A DNA stretch of 64,000 nucleotides, taken from the NCBI GenBank assembly GCA_963779685.1, contig CAVZZG010000003.1, forward strand, positions 1,364,001 to 1,428,000. The letters are read 5' to 3'. Numbering within the stretch: position 1 is the stretch's first letter; each line of letters starts with the position of its first letter. This DNA is from CAVZZG01 sp963779685 (GTDB taxonomy: Bacteria; Actinomycetota; Thermoleophilia; Gaiellales; F1-60-MAGs149). The notes beneath the pieces are model-generated. The model saw nothing but the letters and a program-made list of their open reading frames with translations, did no database searches and was not told where the DNA came from. Both the position numbers and the translations under genes were made by a program. Of this stretch, positions 16,423-25,435 are shown piece by piece.

Positions 16423-19305
16423 ATGGTGTGCCCGGTCTGTGGCGAGCAGTGTCCACCTCGCGCGCGGTACTGCCCGGCGTGTGGCACGGCCCTGCCCGGA
16501 GCGACTTCGATCGAGACGCGGCGGGTCGTGACGGTCGTCTTCTGCGACGTCGTGGGCTCGACGGCGCTCACCGACCGCAGCGACGCCGAAGTCCTGCGGG
16601 CCCTGATGAACCGGTTCCACGAACAGGTCAGCGCCGTGGGCGAGGCGCACGGCGGCACCGTCGAGAAGTTCATCGGCGACGCCGTCCTCACGGTGTTCGG
16701 CATCCCCCGCCTGCACGAGGACGACGCGCTGCGCGCCGTACGCGCGGCGGATGCGATGCGCTGCGCCGCGGACGAGGTGGACGTGCGGATCGGTATCGGC
16801 ACGGGCGAGGTGGTGACGGGCGAGGGGCGCACGATCGCGAGCGGTGAGGCGCTGAACCTCGCGGCGCGACTGCAGCAGGCCGCGGCGCCCGGTGAGGTCC
16901 TGCTCTCGGAGCCGACGCTCGAGACCATCCGCGGCGCCGTCGAGGTCGAGGCGATCGACGGCCTGGCGCTGCGTGGATGGCGCGAGCCGGTGCCCGCCTA
17001 CCGGCTCGTGCGGATCACCGGCGACCAGGCGATCGCCCGGCGCATGGATCTCCCGCTGGTCGGCCGCGACCGCGAGCGCCGCTTCATCACGGACATCTTC
17101 GCCCGCGTCGTCGCCGACCGCACGTGTCACCTGGTCACCGTCCTCGGCGACCCGGGGATCGGCAAGTCCCGCCTGCTGGCCGCCGTCGTCGAGGAGATCG
17201 GCGACACGGCTGCGGTGCTGTCCGCCCGCTGCCGGCCGTACGGGGAGTCCACCGCCCTGCACGCCGTGTCGGAGATCATGGCCGCCTCCGGCGGTCCGTC
17301 ACTCGCCGAGTGCGACTACGACGACGCATTCGCCGACGCGCTCGAGCACCTCGAGGCGCTCGCCCGGCGCCAGCCGCTGGTCGTCGTGTTCGATGACGCG
17401 CACTGGGCCGAGCCGGCGTTGCTCGACCTCGTCGACCACCTGGCGGTGCACGCCCGCGATGTACCCATGATGATCCTCATCGCCGGCCGGCCGGAGCTCC
17501 TGGACACCCGGCCCGGATGGGGCGGCGGCAAGGCGAACGCCGCCTCCCTGCGGCTCGCACCACTCGATCCGGACGCGACCATGACCATGATCGACGGCAT
17601 CGAGTCCAACGCATCCCTGACCTCGGAAGCCCGGCGCCAGGTCGCCGTCATGGCCGAGGGCAACCCGTTGTTCGCCGAGCAGATCGCGACCGTTCTCCAT
17701 GAGGGCCGGGCGGACGTCCCCGCGACCCTGCAGGCCCTGCTCTCCGCCCGGCTCGACGCACTGGGCACGGAGGAGCGCGAGGTGCTGGAGCGGGCATCGA
17801 TCGAAGGGCGAGAGTTCCGCGTCGCGACGATCGAGGCGCTCGGCGCGAATGGGGACGCCGACGGGCTCCGCCCGTTGCTGGAGGAGCTCGTGCGGCGCCG
17901 CCTCCTGCGCCCGCTCTCCTCCGGCGAGTACCGCTTCCATCACGAGCTCGTCCGGGATGCCGCGTACCGCTCGATGCCGAAGCGCCGGCGGGCCGGCCTG
18001 CACCTGGCGTTCGCCGACTGGCTCGAGCGCTGCGATCCCCGGCGGGCCGACATCGTCGGGCATCACCTCGCCGAGGCGTACCGGTATCGCCGGGAGCTCG
18101 AGATCGACGACGCCGAGACGGCCGGTCTGGCCCGGCGCGCGGCCGACGCGCTGCGAACCGCAGGCGCCCGCGCGATCGCGGTGGGCGACTCCGCGACGGC
18201 CTGCGAGGAGCTGGAACGGGCCGTCCGGCTGACCGGGGACGCCGACGTGTCCATCCTGGCCGACCTCGGAGTGGCACTGCACGGCGCCGGGCGCCTCGAG
18301 GAGGCCGCCGGCCGGCTCGAGCACGCCGCGAGTCTGGCCGCGGCGCGCGGCGAGGTGAGGATCGAGTGGCGGGCCCGCGTCGAGTGGCTCGACGTCGCCG
18401 TGGCGCTCGGACGGATCGACGGGGACGCCCGCCGCCGCACGGCGTGGGACGCCATCGAGCCCCTGACGGAGGTCGGCGACGACCTCGGCCTGGCCCGGGC
18501 CTGGGCCGCGCTCCAGGATTCCGAGCGTGCCCTGGCTCATGCGCGTGCGGCCGGGGCGCGACGCGAGGAATCCGAGATCCTGATCGACATCGGGTGGGCA
18601 TGGGCCGATGTTCCGACCACGGTTGGCGAGGCGATCGAACGGGTCCAGCAGCTCATGGCCGAGGGGCCGCACAACCGTCGCATGGAGTCCGGCCTCGGCC
18701 TCTGCCTCGGCTCGCTGTACGTGTCCGCCGGACGGCTGGAGGAGGCGGAGGTCATCCTCGCGGGGGGCCTCGAGATCTACCGCGCGCTGGGCCGGCTCTA
18801 CGGGGCGGCGGCGGTGATGGGCAAGCAGGCCCTTGCAGCCCTCGCAGCGGGCGACCTCGCGCTCGCGGAGCGGCGTATCCGCGACGCGATCGCGATCGCC
18901 GAGCGCATGGGCGACACCCGGCGCCAGGTGTGGTGGCTCGGCCGGCTGGCTCTCATCCTCGTGCTCGCCGGTCGTCCCGCGGAGGCGCTGGTGGTGGCGG
19001 ACCGGGCCGAGCGGATGGGCCCGGACGAAGACTGGATGGCCGCTCGGGCTCTCGCGCAGGCCACGGCCGGTGACGGGGTGGGTGCACTCGCCTGGGCGGG
19101 CGAGGCGCTGGACGTCTCGAGGCGCGAGCCAGGGCCCTGCTACATGGCGCGCCGGGCGGTCGCGGCGGGTCTCGCGGCCGCCCGCCGCAACGACGAGGCG
19201 CAGGCGCAGTGGGACGCGCTGATCGCCGAGGCCGACCGGAAGGGCGACTGGTTCGAGGCCGAGTTCACGCGCCTCGTGCAGCGTCAGATCACGCCGGCGG
19301 ATTGA
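16423..19305 (+). CDS. Zinc-ribbon / class III adenylate cyclase / AAA ATPase / TPR regulator
   Basis: 960 residues from ATG 16423. It opens with a double CxxC zinc ribbon (CPVCGEQC and CPACG), then a class III nucleotide cyclase domain (about 28-200) with both metal Asp positions (VVFCDVVGST, KFIGDAVL) and GEALNLAARL. Next comes an ATPase domain from about residue 208 (PLVGRDRER) with Walker A GDPGIGKSR and Walker B LVVVFDDAHW, then about 450 residues of TPR-like helical repeats. This design, common in actinobacteria and related groups, combines cAMP synthesis with a STAND-type ATP-driven switch; the signal and target are unknown. It is convergent with the TPR gene, stops overlapping by 17 bases. 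Confidence 0.88.
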   Translation: MVCPVCGEQCPPRARYCPACGTALPGATSIETRRVVTVVFCDVVGSTALTDRSDAEVLRALMNRFHEQVSAVGEAHGGTVEKFIGDAVLTVFGIPRLHEDDALRAVRAADAMRCAADEVDVRIGIGTGEVVTGEGRTIASGEALNLAARLQQAAAPGEVLLSEPTLETIRGAVEVEAIDGLALRGWREPVPAYRLVRITGDQAIARRMDLPLVGRDRERRFITDIFARVVADRTCHLVTVLGDPGIGKSRLLAAVVEEIGDTAAVLSARCRPYGESTALHAVSEIMAASGGPSLAECDYDDAFADALEHLEALARRQPLVVVFDDAHWAEPALLDLVDHLAVHARDVPMMILIAGRPELLDTRPGWGGGKANAASLRLAPLDPDATMTMIDGIESNASLTSEARRQVAVMAEGNPLFAEQIATVLHEGRADVPATLQALLSARLDALGTEEREVLERASIEGREFRVATIEALGANGDADGLRPLLEELVRRRLLRPLSSGEYRFHHELVRDAAYRSMPKRRRAGLHLAFADWLERCDPRRADIVGHHLAEAYRYRRELEIDDAETAGLARRAADALRTAGARAIAVGDSATACEELERAVRLTGDADVSILADLGVALHGAGRLEEAAGRLEHAASLAAARGEVRIEWRARVEWLDVAVALGRIDGDARRRTAWDAIEPLTEVGDDLGLARAWAALQDSERALAHARAAGARREESEILIDIGWAWADVPTTVGEAIERVQQLMAEGPHNRRMESGLGLCLGSLYVSAGRLEEAEVILAGGLEIYRALGRLYGAAAVMGKQALAALAAGDLALAERRIRDAIAIAERMGDTRRQVWWLGRLALILVLAGRPAEALVVADRAERMGPDEDWMAARALAQATAGDGVGALAWAGEALDVSRREPGPCYMARRAVAAGLAAARRNDEAQAQWDALIAEADRKGDWFEAEFTRLVQRQITPAD

Positions 19306-20323
19306 ACTGGGCGGCCAGCTGCCCCAGGCGGGTGGCGGGTGCGTCCCGGGCGACCTGCGCGAACTCGGCCAGCGCGCGGTCCCGCAGGCCCATCCAGATG
19401 AGCATCAGCGCGAGGTGGAAGCGGGGCGAGGGATCTCCCGGGTGGTCGCGGACGAGCGGGCCCACCAGTCCGACGGACGCCGCCGGCTGGTCCTTCGAGA
19501 AGGCCGCGACGGCGGAGGCGACCTGTGCCTCGACGCTTCCGGGATCTGCCGTCAGGGCGCGGGCGAACACCGCGCGGGCCTCGCGCCGCCGGCCGGCCGA
19601 TAACAGCGCCGCGCCGTACTGCAGCTGCGCGTTCACGTCGTGCGGCGCCGCCGTCGCGGCCGATGCGAGCGCCCCCAGGTCGGCGTTCGCGGGTGGTTCG
19701 GTGGCCGGGACGAAGAACGGGTACCCCGACTCGAACGTCGGGTGGAGGAGATCGTCGGCCTTGACGCCGTAGAACGACTCCGGGTCGCCGTCGCGCAGCG
19801 AGCGCAGCTCGTCCGACGCGACCGCGACGTGACCCGCCCAGAGCTCGACGACCGCGTGTTCGAACGCCGCCAGGGGCGACGCGCCGAGAGCGTCCAGCTG
19901 ATTCAGCGTCGGGTCGGGATGGGCCGGGTCGTACGACGCCACGATCTGGCCGACGGCGCCGCCGCTCTCGCCCAGCGCGACGGCGGCCTCGAACGCACGC
20001 CGAGCGCCGGCGGCGTCGCCGGCAGCCAGGCGCGCGGCTCCGAGCGCCATCTGCGCGTCTGCCCGGTCGGGGTGGGCGCGCACCAGCGCCTCGAGCTGGG
20101 CGACGCCGGCGCCGTCGTTCGCCGCGGGCCCTCCGGCCGCGGTCGGCACGGCGACCAGCGGCAGCCCCGGGAGCGGCGCGGACTTCACCACGCGTGTCGT
20201 CGTCACGCCGGCGGCCGGTGGGTCCGAGCCGCGGAACGCGAAGGCGATCACCAGGCCCGCAATGGCGACCGACCCGAGGACGAGCATCGTCAGACGCCGG
20301 CGATCGACGGAGGCGCGAGGCAC
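19289..20323 (-). CDS. Membrane-anchored TPR protein
   Basis: 344 residues from GTG 20323. A basic N-terminus and one hydrophobic helix (about 11-28) anchor the protein; the rest is extracytoplasmic or cytoplasmic TPR-like helices (for example ADAQMALGAARLAAGDAAGA and AQLQYGAALLSAGRRREA). This resembles CcmH/NrfG-type TPR proteins but no cytochrome genes are nearby. Its promoter seems leaderless (TACCTT six bases before the start). No function is assigned. Confidence 0.8.
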   Translation of the reverse strand: MPRASVDRRRLTMLVLGSVAIAGLVIAFAFRGSDPPAAGVTTTRVVKSAPLPGLPLVAVPTAAGGPAANDGAGVAQLEALVRAHPDRADAQMALGAARLAAGDAAGARRAFEAAVALGESGGAVGQIVASYDPAHPDPTLNQLDALGASPLAAFEHAVVELWAGHVAVASDELRSLRDGDPESFYGVKADDLLHPTFESGYPFFVPATEPPANADLGALASAATAAPHDVNAQLQYGAALLSAGRRREARAVFARALTADPGSVEAQVASAVAAFSKDQPAASVGLVGPLVRDHPGDPSPRFHLALMLIWMGLRDRALAEFAQVARDAPATRLGQLAAQFNPPA

Positions 20324-20329
20324 GCGGCC

Positions 20330-20335
20330 AAGGTA
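20330..20335 (-). promoter_or_regulatory. -10 box TACCTT of a leaderless promoter
   Basis: On the minus strand TACCTT is followed by GGCCGC and the GTG start at 20323. No convincing -35 box is seen. Confidence 0.4.
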
Positions 20336-20362
20336 CCCGGAATACGATCCGCACGGCGCACG

Positions 20363-20392
20363 TTGACCGATTGCCATAGCGATCGCTAGGCA
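20363..20392 (+). promoter_or_regulatory. Promoter region with 12-bp palindrome upstream of the cysteine operon
   Basis: TTGACC at 20363-20368 is followed at 18 bases by TAGGCA (20387-20392). The perfect palindrome TAGCGATCGCTA (20377-20388) fills the spacer. A repressor bound there would block the promoter of the rhodanese-E1/cysO-cysM/mec operon. The pairing of boxes is a guess; the palindrome is certain. Confidence 0.4.
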
Positions 20393-20440
20393 TCGACCAT
20401 AAGTCCTTCATATACTTCCGGGGACGAGAGAGCAGGCCCG

Positions 20441-21619
20441 TTGCCGACCTACCGACAACTGCTCGCCCAGGTCAAGGGCGAGATCACCGAAATCAGCGCG
20501 CGCGACGCGCACGAGGCGCTGGCCGGCGCCGAGCCGCCCGTCCTGATCGACGTCCGCGAGCTGGACGAGTTCGAGCAGGGCGCGATCCGTGGCTCCGTGC
20601 ACATCCCGCGCGGGTATCTCGAGTCCCAGGTCGAGGCCGTCGCGCCCGACCGGTCGACGCCGATCATCGTGACGTGCGCTGCCGGTGCCCGGTCGGCGTT
20701 CGCCGCCAAGACGCTCGAGGAGCTCGGCTACGCCAACGTCGCATCGCTCGCCGGGGGGTTCAACGCCTGGAAGCAGCACGGCTTCGAATGGGCGACGCCG
20801 GCGACCCTCGATGCCGCGCAACGACGCCGGTATTCGCGCCATATCCTGATCCCCGAGGTCGGCGAGGCCGGGCAGCTGCGGCTCCTGTCGTCGAAGGTCC
20901 TCCTGATCGGCGCCGGCGGGCTCGGCTCACCGGCGGCGCTCTACCTCGCGGCAGCCGGTGTCGGCACGCTGGGCATCGTGGACGAGGACGTCGTCGACGA
21001 CTCGAACCTGCAGCGCCAGATCCTGCACTCGACCGACCGGCTCGGGATGGCCAAGACGGAATCGGCCCGACTCACGCTGACGGCGCTCAACCCCGACGTC
21101 GAGGTGATCGAGCATCGCGAGCGCATCACGGCGGCGAACGTCGACCGGATCCTCGCCGGGTACGACGTCATCGTCGACGGCACCGACAACTTCCCGACGC
21201 GGTACCTCCTGAACGACGCGAGCCTCGTGCACCGCGTTCCCGTCGTGCACGCCTCGATCTTCCGCTTCGAGGGCCAGTTGACGGTCTTCAAGCCGCACGA
21301 GGGGCCCTGCTACCGCTGCCTCTTCCCCGAGCCACCGCCAGCCGACCTCGCGCCGTCGTGCGCCGAGGGCGGCGTGCTGGGCGTGCTGCCGGGCATCATG
21401 GGCACGCTCCAGGCCACCGAGGCGCTCAAGCTCCTGCTCGGTATCGGCGAGCCGCTCGTCGGCCGGCTGCTCCTGGTCGATGCGCTCGAGGGCGCCTTCC
21501 AGGAGGTCCGCCTCCGCCGTGATCCGGCCTGCCCGGTCTGCGGCGAGGAGGCCGGCCCCGTCACCTACATCGACTACGAGGAGTTCTGCGCAGGCGGGCA
21601 CCGCGCCGCGACGCGCTGA
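20441..21619 (+). CDS. Rhodanese-E1 sulfur-carrier adenylyltransferase (MoeZ/MoeB-like)
   Basis: 392 residues from TTG 20441. An N-terminal rhodanese domain (about 15-110) carries the persulfide cysteine in VTCAAGARSA. The E1/ThiF domain (about 125-370) has the ATP loop GAGGLGSPAAL, the DNLQRQ-type segment (SNLQRQILHST), VDGTDNFPTRY and two zinc CxxC pairs (CYRC, CPVC). Such enzymes adenylate the C-terminal GlyGly of ubiquitin-like sulfur carriers (MoaD, ThiS, CysO) and load sulfur on them; in mycobacteria MoeZ does this for CysO. In MoeZ and MOCS3 the rhodanese is C-terminal; here it is N-terminal. It is five bases upstream of the CysO-CysM fusion, which makes CysO the likely client. Confidence 0.9.
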   Translation: MPTYRQLLAQVKGEITEISARDAHEALAGAEPPVLIDVRELDEFEQGAIRGSVHIPRGYLESQVEAVAPDRSTPIIVTCAAGARSAFAAKTLEELGYANVASLAGGFNAWKQHGFEWATPATLDAAQRRRYSRHILIPEVGEAGQLRLLSSKVLLIGAGGLGSPAALYLAAAGVGTLGIVDEDVVDDSNLQRQILHSTDRLGMAKTESARLTLTALNPDVEVIEHRERITAANVDRILAGYDVIVDGTDNFPTRYLLNDASLVHRVPVVHASIFRFEGQLTVFKPHEGPCYRCLFPEPPPADLAPSCAEGGVLGVLPGIMGTLQATEALKLLLGIGEPLVGRLLLVDALEGAFQEVRLRRDPACPVCGEEAGPVTYIDYEEFCAGGHRAATR

Positions 21620-21624
21620 CAGCC

Positions 21625-22848
21625 ATGACAGCGACCCTGCGCATGCCCCCCATCCTGCGTCCCGAGGTCGGCGGGAACCGCGAGCTCATCGTCGAGGGCT
21701 CCACGCTCGGCGAGGCGCTGGACGACCTCTTCGGCCGCTATCCGGACGTACGGTCGCGTCTCGTCGACGACGAGGGCAACATCAACCGCTTCGTCAACGT
21801 CTACGTCGACTCCGAGGACGTCCGGCTCGGCGACGGCCTCGCGACGGCGGTGACGCCGGGCGGCACCATCATCGTCCTCCCGGCAATGGCGGGCGGCGCG
21901 ATCGACGTCCGTCACGGCGACGTCCTGAGCGCCATCGGCTCGACCCCGCTCGTCGAACTGCCGCGCCTGCGGCCGCCCGGCGGCGCGCGCGTCCACGCGA
22001 AGCTCGAGATGCTGAATCCCACCGGTTCGGTGAAGGATCGCGTGGCGCTGTCGATGATCGAGGCTGCGGAATCCGAGGGGCTGCTGGAGCCCGGCCAGGT
22101 GATCATCGAGCCCACAAGCGGCAACACCGGCATCTCGCTGGCCATGATCGCGAGGCTGAAGGGCTATCGCTTCCGGGCCGTCATGCCGAGGTCGGCGACG
22201 CCCGAGCGCGCGCAGATGCTGGCCATGTACGGCGCGGAGATCGTCTGGTCGCCCGGCGAGCTCGGGTCGAACGGGGCCGTGCGCCTGGCGCGCGATCTCG
22301 CGGCCGCCGATCCGGGCCTGTACATGCCGTTCCAGTACGGCAACCCGGCCAACCCCGACGCCCACTACCGTACGACCGGCCCCGAGATCATCGAGGCCCT
22401 CGACGGGCACGTGGACGCGTTCGTCGCGGGCCTCGGCACCGGCGGGACGCTGATGGGCACCGGACGCGCGCTGCGCGAGGCGAACCCGGCCGTCCAGATC
22501 GTCGCGGCCGAGCCGCTCCAGGGCGACGCGGTGATGGGCCTGCGATCGCTCGAGGACGGCTACGTGCCGGAGATCCTCGATCTCTCGAGGCTCGACCGGA
22601 AGGTGCTGGTCTCGAACGCGGAGGCCGTCCGCGGTCTGCGTGGCCTGCTCGACCACGAGGGCATCTGGGGCGGCGTCTCGGCCGGCGCGGTGGTCACCGT
22701 GGCCGTCCGCGTCGCGGCCGCCATGCAGCCCGACCAGAACGTCGTCGTGCTCCTCGCCGACGGCGGCTGGAAGTACGCGTCGGCCGGGCTCTGGGACCGC
22801 GAGCCGGGCGAGCTGGACGAGGACATGGAGTCGCGGCTCTGGTGGTGA
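21625..22848 (+). CDS. cysM: CysO-CysM fusion: sulfur carrier joined to O-phosphoserine-type cysteine synthase
   Basis: 407 residues from ATG 21625. Residues 1-91 are a MoaD/CysO-like ubiquitin fold that ends VLPAMAGG, matching the GlyGly terminus that free CysO exposes. There is no stop: the frame continues through a six-residue linker into a PLP-dependent cysteine synthase (about 98-407) with the PLP lysine in NPTGSVKDR (K137), PTSGNTGIS, the glycine loop GLGTGGTLMGTG and a CysM-like C-terminal Trp. In mycobacteria CysM transfers sulfur from separate CysO-thiocarboxylate to O-phosphoserine and Mec releases cysteine. Here the carrier's GlyGly is buried inside one chain. An internal ATG at codon 88 (21886) could yield CysM alone. 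It overlaps mec by GTGA. Confidence 0.92.
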   Translation: MTATLRMPPILRPEVGGNRELIVEGSTLGEALDDLFGRYPDVRSRLVDDEGNINRFVNVYVDSEDVRLGDGLATAVTPGGTIIVLPAMAGGAIDVRHGDVLSAIGSTPLVELPRLRPPGGARVHAKLEMLNPTGSVKDRVALSMIEAAESEGLLEPGQVIIEPTSGNTGISLAMIARLKGYRFRAVMPRSATPERAQMLAMYGAEIVWSPGELGSNGAVRLARDLAAADPGLYMPFQYGNPANPDAHYRTTGPEIIEALDGHVDAFVAGLGTGGTLMGTGRALREANPAVQIVAAEPLQGDAVMGLRSLEDGYVPEILDLSRLDRKVLVSNAEAVRGLRGLLDHEGIWGGVSAGAVVTVAVRVAAAMQPDQNVVVLLADGGWKYASAGLWDREPGELDEDMESRLWW

Positions 22849-23243
22849 CGCTCACGCGTGCCATCGCCGACGAGATCATCGCCCACGCCCGCGCCGGCCT
22901 CCCCGACGAGGCGTGCGGCATCGTGGCCGGCCGGGGCGGGGTCGCGACCCGATTCCACCCCACGCGCAACGCCGACGCGAGTCCGTTCCGCTACTCGATC
23001 GATGCTGCCGACCTGCTCCGGATCGTGACGGAGATCGAGGACGCAGGCGAGGACATCCTCGCCATCTACCACTCCCACACGCGCTCCCCGGCCTTTCCCT
23101 CGCGCACCGACGTCGAGCTGGCGTTCTGGCCGGACGCCGCCTACCTGATCGTCTCGCTGGCGGCCGAGCCGCCGGCGCTCGAGGCCTACGAGATCCGCGA
23201 CGGCCGCATCGCCCGCCGCGAGCTCGTCGTCGGCCCCGGCTGA
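22845..23243 (+). CDS. mec: Mec-type JAMM metallopeptidase
   Basis: 132 residues from GTG 22845 (or 22842), overlapping the end of the fusion gene by four bases. The full JAMM zinc motif is present: Glu in DEACGIVAG, then HSH, Ser seven residues later and Asp after two more (HSH-TRSPAFPSRT-D). Mec cleaves the cysteine residue from CysO-Cys and regenerates CysO. In this operon it might also cut the CysO-CysM chain after GlyGly (inference). Confidence 0.9.
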   Translation: MTLTRAIADEIIAHARAGLPDEACGIVAGRGGVATRFHPTRNADASPFRYSIDAADLLRIVTEIEDAGEDILAIYHSHTRSPAFPSRTDVELAFWPDAAYLIVSLAAEPPALEAYEIRDGRIARRELVVGPG

Positions 23244-23257
23244 CCAGTGTCCCGGGA

Positions 23258-24580
23258 CTAGCGGTCTTCCTCCCCGTCGCCCGGCGCGGTGGCCGACGGC
23301 TTCAGCTCGGCGTCGATCGAGAGGATCCGCGCGCCGTCGACGGCATAGACCGTGAAGCGGCAGTCGGTGGACTCGACGACGTCGCCGGCGGCGGGCGCGC
23401 GCCCGAGCTCACCGAACACGTAGCCGCCGACCGTGACGTAGTCCTCGTCCGGCAGCGAGAGGCCGAAGCGCTCGTTGAACTCGTCGATCGGGAACGAGCC
23501 CGCCACCCGCACGCGATCCTTGCCCAGGCGGAGGATCGAGACGTCCGGCTTGTCGAACTCGTCGTCGATCTCGCCGACGATCTCCTCGAGCAGGTCCTCG
23601 AGCGTGACGATGCCGGCCGTGGAGCCGTACTCGTCGACGACGACGGCCATGTGCGTGTAGGTCCGGCGCATCTCGCCGAGCAGCTTGCCCAGCTGCTTCG
23701 TCTCGGGAACGATGAACGCGGGCCGCACGAGCGACTCGATCGACGCGACCTGGCCGCCGTTCTGCAGGGCCGCGTAGAGGCTGCGGATGTGCAGCAGACC
23801 GACGATCTCATCGAGGTCGTCCCGGTACACCGGGTAGCGCGTGAACGGATGCCGGAGCACTTCGGCCATGGCCTGGTCCGGGGTCAGCGACACCGGCAGG
23901 GCGATGACGTCCGGGCGGGGCACCATGACCTCGTCCACCTCGGTCTCGGCGAACCCGAACACCTTGTAGAGCATCTCCTGCTCCTCGGGCTCGATCACGC
24001 CGACCTCGCTCGAGGAGGCGACCAGCATCTTCAGCTCGTCCTCGGAGTGGACGTCGGACAGGTGGCGGTGCTGGGCCAGGCCGAGGGCCTGCGTGACGGC
24101 CCCGGCGAGCCAGCCGAGGAACCAGACGAAGGGATGGAGGATCCGCATGAAAATCTCGATCGGGGCCGCAACCCAGAGCGAGACCGTTTCCGCCCGCGCC
24201 AGCCCGTACGTCTTGGGGACGATCTCGCCGAGCACGACGTGGAGGGTCGTGAGGATCGCGAAGGCGAGCGCGACGGACAGCGTGGTCGCGAGTCCCTGGC
24301 GTGACGCGCCGGTCAGCCCGAAGACCTCCGACACCAGCCGTGAGAAGGCCGGCTCGCCGACAGCGCCCAGCGCCAGCGACGACAGCGTGACGGCCAGCTG
24401 CATCGCCGAGATGAACTCCGTGCGGTCCTCCAGGATCCGCTGCACGCGCCGGGCGCGCTTGGATCCCGCCTCGACGAGCTCCTGGAGTCGCGTCGTGCGG
24501 ACGCGCAGGAACGAGTACTCGGCAGCCACGAAGAACCCGTTCCAGGCCACGATGAAGAAGATCGAGGCCAACTCGATCAT
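23258..24580 (-). CDS. CNNM/CorC-type membrane protein with CBS pair (hemolysin C family)
   Basis: 440 residues from ATG 24580; a TTG at 24595 adds five. A four-helix CNNM (DUF21) membrane domain (about 1-185; NGFFVAAEYSFLRVRTTRLQ region, VVLGEIVPKTYGLARAE) is followed by two CBS motifs (about 200-320; VMVPRPDVIALP, MAVVVDEYGSTAGIVT) and a CorC_HlyC domain (to about 425). Members act in magnesium or cobalt transport or its control. It lies 51 bases after the exonuclease III stop on the same strand and is convergent with mec (15 bases apart, with the palindrome GTCCCGGGAC between). Confidence 0.9.
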   Translation of the reverse strand: MIELASIFFIVAWNGFFVAAEYSFLRVRTTRLQELVEAGSKRARRVQRILEDRTEFISAMQLAVTLSSLALGAVGEPAFSRLVSEVFGLTGASRQGLATTLSVALAFAILTTLHVVLGEIVPKTYGLARAETVSLWVAAPIEIFMRILHPFVWFLGWLAGAVTQALGLAQHRHLSDVHSEDELKMLVASSSEVGVIEPEEQEMLYKVFGFAETEVDEVMVPRPDVIALPVSLTPDQAMAEVLRHPFTRYPVYRDDLDEIVGLLHIRSLYAALQNGGQVASIESLVRPAFIVPETKQLGKLLGEMRRTYTHMAVVVDEYGSTAGIVTLEDLLEEIVGEIDDEFDKPDVSILRLGKDRVRVAGSFPIDEFNERFGLSLPDEDYVTVGGYVFGELGRAPAAGDVVESTDCRFTVYAVDGARILSIDAELKPSATAPGDGEEDR

Positions 24581-24646
24581 GGTTGCGGTACTCAACGAGA
24601 GACCGCCAGGGGAAGCGGAATACTGTCGCCGTCTTCGGTCAGGCGA

Positions 24647-25435
24647 TTACCACCTGGCACGAAGTATAGGGTCGACGAGGACCGGCGCATGGTCGGACGG
24701 CTTCGGCCCCTTGCGGTACGTCCGGTCGACGCTTGCCTCCCGCAGGTTCGCGACCAGTTCGCGGCTCACGAGCACGTGGTCGATCCGCATCCCCTCCCGC
24801 TTGTGATACGCCCCTGCCCGGTAGTCCCACCAGGTGTGGCCCGGGTCGTGCCCGAGCAGATGGCGGTAGGCGTCGGTGAGATCGCCGGCCTCGAGCAACG
24901 CTGCGTGCGCTGCCCGCTCCTCGGCCGTCACGTGCGTCGCACCGGCGAAGACGGCCGGGTCGTACACGTCGATGTCCGCCGGGGCGACGTTCATGTCGCC
25001 CGCGATCACGAGCGGTCCCGCTGCCGCCAGCTCGGCGGCGCGCCGGGCCGCGACGGCGAAGAAGCGCAGCTTCTCGCCAAAGGCGGGCGTGCCGACGGCC
25101 TGGCCATTCGGGACGTAGACCGACACGACTCGCACGCCCTCGACCGTCGCCTCGACCCAGCGCGCCTGGTCGGGCGACGGCTGGCCGGGGAGCCCGCAGA
25201 CGACGTCGCCGAGCGGGACCCCCGCGGGAGCCAGGATCGCCACCCCGCACCACCTCCCACCCGAGTGGTCGGCGGCCTCGTAGCCGGCGGCGGCGAGATC
25301 GAGTCGGGGAAAGCCGGCAGGATCGACCTTCGTCTCCTGCAGGCACACCACGTCGGGCCGGTGCTCGGCCAGCAGCTCGAGCACCCTCGGGAGCCGCGCC
25401 CGCAGGGAGTTGACGTTCCACGTCACGAGCCTCAC
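24647..25435 (-). CDS. xth: Exodeoxyribonuclease III
   Basis: 262 residues from GTG 25435, with AGGAGG 9 bases upstream and a 4-base overlap with the nagA-like stop. The family motifs are intact: TWNVNSLRARL, LQETKV, SVYVPNG, AGDMNVAP, the WWDYR segment and SDHAPVLVD. It removes nucleotides 3'-5' from duplex DNA and cuts at abasic sites in base-excision repair. Confidence 0.94.
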   Translation of the reverse strand: MRLVTWNVNSLRARLPRVLELLAEHRPDVVCLQETKVDPAGFPRLDLAAAGYEAADHSGGRWCGVAILAPAGVPLGDVVCGLPGQPSPDQARWVEATVEGVRVVSVYVPNGQAVGTPAFGEKLRFFAVAARRAAELAAAGPLVIAGDMNVAPADIDVYDPAVFAGATHVTAEERAAHAALLEAGDLTDAYRHLLGHDPGHTWWDYRAGAYHKREGMRIDHVLVSRELVANLREASVDRTYRKGPKPSDHAPVLVDPILRARW

